NCBI GenBank assembly: GCA_020744425.1
Contig: JAGMUV010000008.1
Coordinates: 1,674,001-1,738,000 of the forward strand
DNA: 64,000 nt
Direction: 5' to 3'
DNA from: Dactylonectria macrodidyma
Taxonomy: Eukaryota > Ascomycota > Sordariomycetes > Hypocreales > Nectriaceae
In this document: positions 1 to 10,602 of the stretch, piece after piece
How the letters are laid out: every line of letters starts with the position of its first letter
How positions within the stretch are numbered: the stretch's first letter is position 1
Program-made: the position numbers and the translations under genes
Notes under the pieces: model-generated
What the model saw: only the letters and a program-made list of their open reading frames with translations
Databases searched by the model: none
Told to the model about the DNA's origin: nothing

Positions 1-16
1 CGATCCATTTGCGACG

Positions 17-178
17 ATGATTTCCGACGCCGACCTCTATCGCCTGGCCATCTTCCTAGGCTCTTCGTCTATGGCGCTTATTATCCTTTACCACTTCCTC
101 GAGGTCAACTCTTCGGACGCGGCTCAAAAAGTAGAAGGAGCACAGGGTGATCCCATTAAGAAGCAAGTCGCGAACTGA
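17..178 (+). CDS. OST4: Oligosaccharyltransferase subunit OST4 (mini membrane protein)
   Basis: A 53-residue protein in one exon. It begins MISD, the same four residues that start yeast Ost4, and has one hydrophobic segment at about residues 9-28 (LAIFLGSSSMALIILYHFL) followed by a short polar tail. Ost4 is a one-span ER membrane protein that stabilises the Stt3-Ost3/Ost6 part of the oligosaccharyltransferase, which transfers the N-glycan to nascent proteins. The C-terminal tail (to VAN, stop at 176-178) is longer than the yeast protein, as is usual in filamentous fungi. Only 16 bases precede the ATG here, and the frame is open to the window edge, so an upstream exon cannot be excluded. The match of the first residues to the family makes 17 the best start. 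Confidence 0.85.
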   Translation: MISDADLYRLAIFLGSSSMALIILYHFLEVNSSDAAQKVEGAQGDPIKKQVAN

Positions 179-1324
179 GCATTACCACTGGACATTTTCA
201 ACATTGTACCACTTTCATTGCGATTCGGTATTGTACATTACGTCGATCGACACCGGGGCCATTATGGATGCCCGTCGGAAACCCAGAGGCAGCGTGGTGC
301 TGCGGCTAGGCAGGATTCAAGATGGAACGAGCCGATGAGCCCCCTGACAACAACGGGGGCTGGAAGATACAGAAAGTGCGTGGACGGTTTGGTCTTGGGT
401 TTGGGAGCGTGAATGCGCATCGGCAAGGCAACAGTGAGCAATGTAAAGCTGCTTCCAGTCCAGGCACAAACTAGCAGATGGGAGAACGTGATCCGCCAGC
501 GTTGGGCTGGGAGATGATTGTGGAACGTGCAACACATAGGCGGAAACAAACTTTGGCATTTAGACCTAATTTTAGCCAGTGAATACTGCAAACATCCAAT
601 CGGCCACTTCAAAGGGTCTTCATGTCGCTGATTGAGGCATCAAATATGCAACTTGCCGTCTGCTCTCATGCATGTTGCTCTCCTGCATTTCTTTGTTCTC
701 CTTTGATGATCTGGGCGGCTTCACCTGGTTGGCGCCACGCATGCATCTTGGCTTAGGCTGTGGCGAGCCGTCCGTGGCTGAGTGCTGGCCCAAGGCGGAC
801 TAGCGCAAAGCGGTAGCCTCATCATACGTGCCTGCACGCGCTGGTTCTTTGACCAGACAGGTGGGAGGGAGCTGAACGCATCGCCCACCCCGTGTTTTTC
901 TGCGCATCTGCCTGCCTGCTCCTTTCCTTCCCTTCTCACTCTTCTCCTCTTAACAACACCACGACTCTCTCTCACCCACGCAAACCCAGCCCCATCCCTT
1001 CCTTCCTTCTCAAGTGCCAAGGTTTTCCTTCACGCGCTCTCCCTTTTCGTAATTATTTATCGCCTGCGCTTCACCATCGCATTTCCGAAGCAGCCGCCAT
1101 CTCGCGACTCTTCCTTTCGACCCCGAGCTTGCGACTCTTGACCTTGAGTCCTAAACTCAAGCTTTTTGTCGCGTTCTTTCGTGAACACTCCCGAAAGACG
1201 ACACAGACACAGACTGCTCGATAGCTTCTGCTGATCCGACGCCTTGACAAGCCAGACCAGCATCGATCGACGTCTTGAGACCTCCATCACTCGATCTTCA
1301 TCAATCCTTTCAAAACACATCACA
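179..1324. other. Intergenic: OST4 3' end and promoter/leader of the YRA1-like gene
   Basis: No coding region supported. The last 450 bases turn pyrimidine-rich on the plus strand (about 895-1020 and 1045-1150), typical of the core promoter and leader of highly expressed filamentous-fungal genes. This fits the RNA-binding gene that starts at 1325. Small open frames on both strands show no recognisable family. Confidence 0.6.
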
Positions 1325-3121
1325 ATGTCTGGAAAGCTCGACCAAGCCCTCGACGATATCACCTCGGCCCAGCGCCGCAGTGCTCGTCGTCGCAGCGCCC
1401 CCCGTCGCTCCACTGGACGCCCCAACACAACCGCACCCGTCGGCGGTATCCAGAAGACCACCAAGCCTGCCCGTGGCGCCGGGGCAAAGCCCGCCCCCGC
1501 CAAGGCTGTCGCTGCCAACAGTGACAGCAAGATCATTGTCAGCAATCTGGTAAGCTCTCTCGTTATTCCGCGCAATCAACACTCGCTAACCCACCACAGC
1601 CTAAGGACGTCTCGGAGCAGCAGATTAAGGTATGTCTCCGCTGTGGCGATTGATGCCCTCGGACTTTGTTCGACCTGTTCTTCCTCGCCGTACTCCTTTT
1701 TACCTTCCGACGCCGCGCCCTATCCACTGGTCTGTCGACTATTTGTGCTGCTTTGGAGCTATCGCAATGCCGCTTTTCCTTCCTTGACTGGGCAATACCT
1801 GGAATATGGTACACCTAGTCGGAAGTCGAGTAGATTCTTGTCGCGCGATGATTTCGTGAGAATAGCCTGGTCAGCTTTCTCGCATAGCGCCGACTCTGGA
1901 AGGATCAAGGCTTGCCATGATACGCAGATATCCACCAGCCGAGGCAACCAGCTTTCCTTCGGATGAAACCGCTCTTGGAAACCCACGCCTATTCGGCGAG
2001 CACAGCAGTGAGCACATGCAGCACAGCATGACAGGGGATGTTGGGAACTACATCCATCTTTTTGATATTCGATATATGAGTCTCCTTGGTGGAACAAGCG
2101 AGACTCATCTACCCTAGTAGCAACAATTATTGAGCGTTTGCACCTTGATTTTGGGATGGGGCTGGACTCTGCTGCAAGTGGGTTGTGCTTTGCATTGTTC
2201 AAAAATTGGTGCTTCATTTGAAGCTGTTGGCTGTCACACGGCAACCGATGTTTTCTCACTGGGGGCTCTCGGCTCATATGCTCACTGCTCTGCTCGCTGG
2301 CTACCTTTCGATATTACCGTCCATACCCTGGCGACGTGAAACTCCCGGAACTGGATCAACCGAGGCTCGAAGACGGAATGACGGAATTGCGATTACTTTC
2401 AACTACACACCTACGGATTACTAACGCTGCTTTCCCCCGATAGGAGTACTTCGTCCAATCCGTTGGCGCCATCAAGAGAGTTGATCTCGTGTACGGCCCC
2501 AACTCTCAGAGCCGTGGCATCGCCAATGTGACCTTCCACCGCGCGGATGGCGCGAGCAAGGCCTTCCAGAAACTGAATGGCCTTCTTGTCGACAACCGCC
2601 CCATTAAGGTATTCACCAGAGCCAACTCGCCCCATACTCTTCAGAATCTCACAAAATCTAGATCGAGATCGTCGTTGGCGCTGCTCAGGCTGACAAAGTC
2701 ATCCCCGCTGTGAAGACTCTCGCCGAGCGCACTAGGTATGTTGTGCCAATGCCTTTACCCAACATATCCAAACTAATCATTCAACAGCCAACCCAAGGCT
2801 CAGCCCAAATCTGCCGCTGCCAACAAGCACAACTCCAATGCTGCCAAGGGTGAGGCTGCCAAGGGTGGCCGTGCCAACAACAAGAAGCGCGCCGGTCGCA
2901 GCGCTCGCCCTGCCAAGAAGACAGCGGAAGAGCTCGACTCGGAGATGGCCGACTACTTCGATTCGGCTGCTGCTGCTGCCGCCGCCGCAGGCAACACTGA
3001 GAACCCCAACAACGCGGCTCCTGTGGCTGCTGCAACTGGTGATGCTTCCATGGAAGATGAGATTATGGTGAGTTTGCCTCATCACACGTGGACGAACCGA
3101 GACTGACCATTCATCTAGTGA
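1325..3121 (+). CDS. YRA1: mRNA export adaptor of the YRA1/Mlo3/ALYREF family
   Basis: Exons 1325-1549, 1600-1629, 2444-2608, 2662-2735, 2788-3067 and 3119-3121 give 258 aa. The N-terminus carries the UAP56-binding box (LDQALDDI, residues 5-12), then an Arg-rich stretch. An RRM spans about 68-145 with RNP2 KIIVSNL (69-75) and RNP1 SRGIANVTF (108-116). An Arg/Lys/Gly linker follows, and the C-terminal UAP56 box AEELDSEMADYF lies at 211-222. Family members bind mRNA with the Sub2/UAP56 helicase and hand it to Mex67 for nuclear export. Two points stand out. Intron 2 is 814 nt with consensus GTATGT donor and TACTAAC branch site. The last intron (3068-3118) leaves only the stop codon TGA in the final exon; if it is retained, 12 residues are added and translation stops at 3106. 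Family identity is secure; the final junction is inferred. Confidence 0.88.
1630..2443 (+). other. Long (814 nt) second intron of the YRA1-like gene
   Basis: The donor GTATGT at 1630 follows codon 85 (QQIK). The branch site TACTAAC lies at 2418-2424 and the acceptor GATAG ends at 2443, after which the frame resumes with EYFVQSV. The other introns of this gene are 50-53 nt. S. cerevisiae YRA1 also has one unusually long intron used for autoregulation. I see no clear box C/D snoRNA or conserved ORF inside this one. Confidence 0.8.
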
Positions 3122-4023
3122 GAGATTTCATTAGGGACAGATGCGGTTGGGAGGTTGAGAATTAATAATAAACACCAAAAACAATTCGGTCTGTGGCGGC
3201 GCTGTAGGAAAGACGCGCACTGGTTTCATCACTGGTTATTGCTGCATCAGAATGGTTTTATCCCCACATAAGGGAGGCGGGAGGAGGCTTTCAAGGTCGG
3301 GATAACGGGGGCAGCTGGTTTTGCATTTGTTACGGCTTTGGTCTCCTTGTCTTCTCCCGCGCCGCTTATGTTCACGGCCTACCCGATTCTACACCCTTTG
3401 TGTTGATTCGCCTGCCCTTCAAGTTATATGGGCGTCGGGTGGTGTACGTGACGAGCTGTATATTCTAGATGGAATATAATGAAATTCCACACCAAATGTA
3501 TTGTTTTGTGACATGTTGTGACTATCTCTAGATTCTGTTATCAATCCTTTTGACGCTGGAGTGAATCCTGATCGTACGAATGCACGGGCCTCGGAGTAGT
3601 ATGCGTCACCGTTAATCAAGAGTATTACAACACACTAAGGGTAGATGCCATGCCAAGTGACGCTTGAGTGAATAAAGTCTCTCAGCACAACCTATGATCA
3701 AGGGAAAGCCATGAGGCGCGCAACTCCCACCAGGTTTAGATTCTACAGTTGAGTCAGAGTTCTAAATTCTACACATGAGCGCTCCAAATATGGCTCAAAT
3801 CAGCTGTTAGGATGAGCGGGGCGGAGTACATTTGAGAAAAGAAAGTTGCATAAGATCTTGTATTTTACTTGTCATCATAAAGTTTTCCTGGTTCCACAGC
3901 GCAACGGGTAGTAGCGTAGAGTGAGATCTGATCAAAATCCGATGGCGCAACGCCCAGCCACCTTCGCTCAGTTTCCGGTGACAGCACCAACCGCCATGAA
4001 AGCCCAAATTCGCATCGAGTTGT
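3122..4023. other. Intergenic between convergent YRA1-like and p23 genes
   Basis: The 3' regions of two converging genes. An AATAAA lies at 3167-3172, 46 bases past the YRA1-like stop, suitably placed for polyadenylation. No additional gene seen. Confidence 0.6.
3167..3172 (+). terminator. Candidate polyadenylation signal (AATAAA) of the YRA1-like gene
   Basis: Exact AATAAA in an A/T-rich patch downstream of the stop codon. Position fits a short 3' UTR; not verified by transcript ends. Confidence 0.4.
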
Positions 4024-5131
4024 TTAAGCCTTCTTCTCGGCGGCAGGGGCGGCTGCATCAGGCGCGGCCGCGGCAGGCGTAGCAGCAGCGGGTGTAGCCG
4101 CAGCAGGCTTGTCGTCGCCTTCGAGATCGGGCATGTCCTCCTCGTCGTCATCCTCATCATCTTCCTCACCTCCCAAACCGCCTCCCAAGGCAGACATGTC
4201 GGGCATACCAGGCATGCCACCAGCGCCACCAAGCTTAGAGAAGTCAATGCCACCAAAGTCACCGCCACCGTCCATACCGGGCATGCCACCTAAAGCAAAG
4301 CTCGTTAGTCTCGGAATCCTACATCGAGGGCGTAGACCCGCATCAAGCCACATAGCACCGGGGGTTGCGCGACGTAATCCAATGCGAGCTTAGGAAGGGA
4401 TTGCGCCAGCACATGAGCACGTTGGGGTCGGAAGTTACTCACCCATACCACCGAACTGGGACATATCCTCCTCGGCGTTCTCGTTCTGCTCATCCTCATC
4501 AACCCACTTGTCGAAGTCGGTCTTGAGGTAGTGAAGACGCGCGGCGTCCTTGAACAATCGAGGCCAGTACTCCTCCTTGAGTTCCTTCTTCTGCAGCTTC
4601 ATCTCGATGTTCTTGCCGGTGTGGTTGATGCGGCTTGCCTCAGGCACGATCTCGGCGTAGAACTCGACATCGAGGTGGAAGGTCTTCTTCAAGGTGGTGG
4701 AGGTACCGGTGAAGGTGAGGCCGGTGGGCTTCAGGTCGAGCTTGATGTCGCTCTTGGGCACATCGGGAGCGGTGATGGTTAGGTAGACGAAGTTCTTCTC
4801 AGCATCGGCGATGGAAGATCGCTGAGCCCAGAGAACTACAGTGTTGGAAAAGAATATGGTTAGCCATGGGCTCTAGGCAAGGAGGGGCCAAGAGAGAATC
4901 GCAGGGCATCTTGCGATCGCCAGCTAGGTAGTGTTCCAATTGTCGAGGGCAAGGGTATAGGTGAGGGTGTGGAAGGGAATGAGGCAGTGATAGTAGGAAG
5001 GAGATGTGAAGCGAATAGGGGGGAGGTGATGCAAACTAGGCAACTGGAAGCTTGCAAGCGGGAGGAGGGGGAGGCGATGGTGAGGGGGGAGACCGATACG
5101 ACATACCTTCAGGGTAAGCAGTGGTGGCCAT
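4024..5131 (-). CDS. wos2: Hsp90 co-chaperone p23 (Sba1/Wos2)
   Basis: Exons (minus) 5131-5107, 4835-4443 and 4289-4024 give 227 aa. A CS domain covers about residues 8-110 and starts with the conserved VLWAQR. The p23 signature follows: WPRLFKD, then LHYLKTDFDKWVDEDEQ. The C-terminal third is Gly/Met-rich (GGMPGM repeats), then acidic (EEDDEDDDEED), then Ala/Pro repeats. p23 binds the ATP-closed form of Hsp90, slows ATP hydrolysis and stabilises client complexes in cytosol and nucleus. Introns are 271 nt (first, after only 25 coding bases) and 153 nt, longer than most here. Both carry consensus donors (GTATGT, GTGAGT) and the frame is continuous over all joins. The gene converges with the YRA1-like gene and diverges from VPS24. 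Confidence 0.92.
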
Positions 5132-6634
5132 TTTGAAAGTTGAAGGACGTAAGAAGGGAGAAATCGAAGGGTATCTTGAAGGAAGAGAGAGTCAAGCAGC
5201 TGATGTTCAGTTGCAGAGAGAGCAGTTGAGTTGCGAGGTTGAAGATGGATGGAGTTGGCAAGTTTTGGTGGCTCAGGTGGAGGTGCAGGTTTAGCTAAAG
5301 GTGGGTGGTAGGTCAACGGCAGGTCGGTGCTGGCGGGGGTCCATGAAGGTACACAATGTTTGGCGGTAGAATGAGGCGCTGAGTTTGTATTCGTTTGGGT
5401 GAGGCTGCGGCCACTTGTGCTGGCTTGCTCGCGCTGGAAGGCCGGGGAATGCGGCGCGTGGAATGTCCAAGAAGGAAGCGGAAAGACGAGGTTGTGAGGG
5501 GCATATCAGGCGATAGAGTAGTACCTTGATTTCAGTATGCAGCCCGTGTCTATGACGGGTATTGCGCTATTGTGATGAGCGGAGTGCTGGTGCAGACGCG
5601 CATAGACCCAGGGAGGGGCTTCTGGGTCACTGGGGCAGCTTACAAGGTACAGCCCCCACAAGCGTGCCTGTACGGCTTCACAAGCGTGTCCGTTCGCCCT
5701 GAAGCTCGCTGCAATCACATCGGCATTACCTCCCTCTCTGCAGGGCTGGGACGCGCGGGAGCTGAAGGAGGGCCCGGGAGTCTTGTCCAGTAGCTACCGG
5801 ATGTTTCCATGTCTTGACAGCCATGTCAAATGAGGGGCTCGTCGCCTGCAGATCCATTGCTGTTCTGCCTGGCCTGGCTTGCTGTCTGCCTGCATGCTAC
5901 TTGAACCATCGAATGCCTTGTCTCATGCCTCATGCTACCCCAGTATCTGAGTAGCTTGCACAGGCCCTTCCAATTGCCTAACCGCGGCAGCCTAACACCT
6001 TACAGAGAGGCTGGTGGGAAATATTCAATGCGCAGCCTCTCCCATCCAAGACCCAACTGCCTCTCATGCTCATGTCTCGCCAGATCCATCATCTACCTAG
6101 GTAGGTACCTACCTATGGCGGGGTAAGTACGTAGCAACCAGCCAGGTACCTCCAAACATCAGCGGGGTTCCATTTTACATTGGCTGGCCCTCCCCACGTT
6201 TCCCGCCGACTTTTTACAGCGGGCAAAGGTGCCCTGTGATCCAGGATTCAAGCGCTGTGACCCCTGTAGCCTCAGCGTGTCGTTAGCGCCGCCCGTCTCG
6301 CCGCGCCTTTCGTCAGCCTTGAGGCTTTGAGCCTTGGCTTGTGGCTGGAGCCTCACTACACCACCGCTCAGTACGACCACCACGAATCAGTTCCCCGCGG
6401 TAATGCCTTGAATGAATCCCGACGTTTCAGAGTCCAACGCCATCCCTTGACCTTGCACGCTTGTTATCAGCGGCGTAACGAAACGAGCTGCAGCATCGGC
6501 AGAAGCCATTCGCCTGCCCGAGAGAAATCCGAGGCCATTGCTGCCCACCCCCGTGCCTCTGTTGCGTCATCGTCAACAGCCCAAACCCTCGTTATCAGCC
6601 CGCTCCCTCCTCTCAGCCCAGCCATCCGCCCGCC
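5132..6634. other. Divergent promoter region between p23 and VPS24 genes
   Basis: 1.5 kb without a supported gene. It holds the p23 leader (purine-rich on the plus strand, 5132-5300), a heat-shock-element-like site near 5461, and a palindromic CTACCTAGGTAGGTACCTACC-type block at 6093-6113, one of several similar motifs in the window. Confidence 0.5.
5461..5473. promoter_or_regulatory. Heat-shock-element-like triplet upstream of the p23 gene
   Basis: Reads GAA-TG-TCC-AA-GAA, one mismatch from the alternating GAA/TTC units of an HSE. It lies about 330 bp upstream of the p23 start. Hsp90 co-chaperone genes are often Hsf1 targets, so the location is sensible, but a single imperfect site can occur by chance. 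Confidence 0.25.
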
Positions 6635-7420
6635 ATGGAGACGTTCAAGGCCCTGTTTGTCAAGCCGGACCCTCAGGCGCAGGTACGCTCATGCCGTTTC
6701 CTTTGCGCATCAGTGGCGATGCTCTCGCCCTCTGTCGCCGCCGTGGCGTGACCAAGGTGCTAACCAGAGGCCCCGTTCTAGATGCGCAAGTGCAACGCCC
6801 TCGTCCGATCGAACATCCGCAAACTCGACCGCGATATCACCCTTGTCAAGCAAACCGAGGCCAAGACCAAAAACCTCATCTTGCAAGCCGACCGCCGCGC
6901 CCAGCGCGATCCAGCCCGCGCCAAGCAGGCCCAGCAGGAGATTCGTCTTTTCGCCCGCGAGCTCATCCACACACGCCGAACCTCGGCCCGCCTCGTTACC
7001 TCCAAGGCGCAGCTGAACTCGGTCCAGATGCAGGTCAACGAGGCCTTTGCTCTGCGCAAGATCGAGGGCTCTATCCGCGCCAGCGTCGGCATCATGAAGG
7101 ACGTAAATACCCTCATCCGCCTACCTGAACTAGCCGGCACCATGCAGGAGTTGAGTATGGAGCTTATGAAGGCAGGCATCATCGAAGAGATGGTGGAAGA
7201 GACACTGCCCTCAGACCCAGACATGATCTTGGAGGACGACGAGGCGGAGGCGGAGGTCGACAAGGTGCTGGGCGAGATCCTCAAGAGCAAGGAGCCCAAA
7301 TTGCCCACTGTGCCCGTCGCAGAACCTCAGAAGAAGGTGGAAGAGGAAGAAGAGGAGGAGGAAGACGCCGAGGCTATGATGGACCAGATGCGGAACCGAC
7401 TAGAGGCTCTGCGAAGCTAG
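6635..7420 (+). CDS. VPS24: ESCRT-III subunit Vps24/CHMP3
   Basis: Exons 6635-6682 and 6782-7420 (99-nt intron) encode 228 aa. The first exon ends in PDPQAQ and the second opens with MRKCN, the joined N-terminus expected of fungal Vps24. A basic helix 1-2 hairpin (residues 17-110) is followed by the Vps24 signature region PELAGTMQELSMELMKAGI and an acidic stretch. The protein ends in a MIM1-type motif, MMDQMRNRLEALRS, which binds MIT domains of Vps4. The protein polymerises with Snf7 and Vps2 on endosomes to drive intralumenal vesicle budding. Length and ends agree with the family. An AATAAA lies at 7640-7645. Confidence 0.93.
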
Positions 7421-7639
7421 ATGAGCACAACAATGGGTGCGTCGCGGGGCAGGGAAATGGTTTTGACGTTCAACGGGCTCGATTGTCCTCATCGTGGGGG
7501 CGTTTCAGGAGTTTGGCGCTGCTCAGTCTTCTGATATATACTGGATCGCAGCATTTCTCTTTGGAAGGTTGGAGGCACAGGTGTAGTGGCGCTCTTTTCT
7601 TCAAAACATTGCATGCAAACCATGTCGAGATCTATACAG

Positions 7640-7645
7640 AATAAA
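7640..7645 (+). terminator. Candidate polyadenylation signal of VPS24
   Basis: Exact AATAAA about 220 bases after the VPS24 stop in an A/T-rich context. Position only. Confidence 0.4.
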
Positions 7646-10577
7646 ATATGAGATCAATGACACACTTTGATAACAATAAGCAGCATCTCCTTTCTCCCTG
7701 TACTCGCCAGAACTCCCTCCTTCTTCTTCCGGATGTGCTCATATTTTAGGTTTAATGTCGATATTACTCTGGGATTGAAGGAGTGGGCAGCTGGCCTAGA
7801 CATCCAGAACTTCACGCTCACTTACCCTGTAGTGCGATGCGATCCACGGATGATTTCCAACATCACCAACCAGATCGAACGAACGGAATTACAAACGTAT
7901 GAAATAGCAAAACATCTACCGAATCAGATGAAAGGTTCCATGTTTTTGATTATGACAGATGACTTCACCACGATATACACTCTCATTTAACCTACGACTT
8001 GTGAAACCGCTCATTGTGAGGTCACTCTTCCACTCACGTCATGACCTGGAAACGTGACAGTTTGCATTCACATGTCATTGTTCTCTAGCTTTTGACTAGC
8101 TGAAATCTATCACAATTGTTAAGTCTAGTTCTAGAAGACGCGTGTTGAACGACGCTGAGACTAATAACCAGTTGATCCAAGTCAGGTTTTGCATATATCC
8201 AACTTCAAAATTTGTTCAAGTTGCCGATCGAAATCCGCGAGAGCACGAATATCGGAGGTCTGGCATGCTCTGGTGGAGTTTTTCTCTCGATCTTGAGACT
8301 TGGGCTGTCATATTGTAAGCCATCGTGGTCGCTGTGGCATCACTCAACATAGTTTATTGTGCGTCTTGAGACACACAGGCAGGTTTTATGTCATATAAGT
8401 TCCTGGTTACTCAGCACTATTCTAACACATTGGTGTTTCGAGTTGGTAGACACTTTTTTCATCCCATAGTTTCGTCCTCTTCTGAACGATAATCTGCGGA
8501 TGGAACAAGACACGACTAACGCATGGGTGCAACAATAAAGGGCGTCCATAACGAATCTAACACCAAAGACTTCGCCGGCTGCATCATATGATTGACCAAA
8601 TAAGATAACTCACAACATGACAATCACCCAGGCCACATGAATGTATGTAATCGACCTTGATGCGAAGAGGCTGTGGAAATGTTGTTGGTTGTATAGGGTA
8701 TGTGCCATTTCGTGAAGCCCACGTTTACCATAACCAAATGGTACAATATCTGATACGTCCGATTTAACCTGCCTGGCATTCTATTTCGGATAGATTGTTC
8801 GGACGTTTTCACACCGGTATGGACACATCTAATCTAGAGCAACCACACCAGACAATTTCGTTGGAACAACTCACTAAGCATGAGAGCCAGCGTGTCCAAC
8901 AACAACAGGTTTCGCCTCACCGCACAGGAAGGGTGACAGAATATGCATCACGCGATGCACTCTCAGTTAATTTCACGATGCAGTCGAGTTGTGACAGAAA
9001 ACGAGCACGGCTGTGTATCAAAAGCACACGCCTCAAGCCCTGTTGGTTGGGCATGCATGACACACAACTTAGGGCACCGAGACATGCTATGTAGGGCAAA
9101 CGAAGCTGGAAGCTGCAGCGGGAGCGGCCAGCGCAGCAGGAAAGAGAGGAAATTCTCCGACGCACAACCAGCTCAGCGGCAAGCCAAGGGTCAGTGACTG
9201 AAACCCGATGCCGCGAAACTTGGCGGTGGGCGACAGACTTGGCCCGAGGGGGGTTTGGCAGAAAAGGCGGTATGCGGCTTGCCTGTAAAGTTGCCAACTA
9301 GCGGGTGAAATATCAAGGCGGTGATAGCAAGAGGGTGTGTAGCCCGGGCGAGCAAAGCGATGTCGGTGAAGATTGCAGACGTGTACTACGGAGCATGAGA
9401 TAGACTAACGGGTACACGAGTCCCGGACCGACAGCACTGGGGATATGCAGCCATATCAAGCATCAAGCAACACGTCCTTTACACCTTTTAGTCGCTTTTG
9501 AGTCATCTCGAGGAAACTAGATAGATGCTGCTGGCCTTGACCCTTGACTTGCCGCTGCGGGCTGTTGCGAGACGCAGGAGAAGTGGGAGGGCTCCCGCGG
9601 CGGCGGCTCAAACGCCAGGGGATACGATTCCCACACCGATCCTTGGGATACGATCCAAGAGGAATCAGACCCTGGCTATAGATTACAAGTCACGATGCCT
9701 TGGAACGGATAGAGTTCTGAAGCCCAGCCACGCCTTGTTTCCTCCCCAGCTTTACCATGTCCTCACGAACTGGGTATAAGAGACAACAAGCCACGCCACA
9801 CCCCTCCCCTGGGAAAGGGAAGGGCTGCGGATGGGGTCCTTCTCCCGTCATCTCCCCGGGACTCAGCATGGACTCCAAGAAGATAACCAATTCCCAGGCC
9901 TTGGTAACGGTAAATTGGCAAGTGGAGATGGCAGCGTTATTAGGGCACTAAAGGGTACTGGGCGTTGGCGGGAAGCCCGAGGATCTGCGATTCTTAGCTC
10001 TTTGGGCGGCGCGGGCACTAGGCCCTCCCGCCCGCCGCCCGCCGCCCCGGGGCAGCACAGAGCCCTGCCCTGGGGATTACGATACCGTACCAAGCAACAG
10101 GTAACCTAAGCCCCCCAGCAACGCTGTAATTAGGGCAAAAGGGCCGCTGAACTCGACAAGGGGCCAACCCGTGGGCATGGGAATTGGCTGACGAGCCTTC
10201 AACCCGGCATCACGGACGTGGGGGGGCAAGGGGGCAAGAGGAAGCGAGCCTTGTGTTGCCAGGCTCGAAACATGGCTCATTAACACGACGCAGGGGGGTT
10301 TCTACTCGCTTGGGACGGCATCCAACAGGTGTCCCTAGGTCCTGAGGCGCTGTGGGCGACGGCGCGGATGCGAGATGATCGGGCAGCCAAGGTAAATTGC
10401 GGCAGGGGGGAAGATGCCAGAGGATTGAGGGGGCTGGGGGTGGGTTGGAGCTGGGACGGGGACATCACCAAAGGAACGAGACCTGTCGTGGCGTTGCACC
10501 GGCTCGTCGCTATGATTCCTTTCCCTGGTAATGGGGTCGACGCGTCGTCCCGTTGCGTGCTCCGTACTACGAATGTA

Positions 10578-10602
10578 GGGAGGGGAGGGAGGGGGGAGGG
10601 GG
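10578..10602 (+). other. G-quadruplex-type G-run cluster
   Basis: Five runs of three to six G separated by single A residues within 25 bases, an ideal intramolecular G-quadruplex pattern on the plus strand. No gene can be assigned nearby. Confidence 0.5.
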
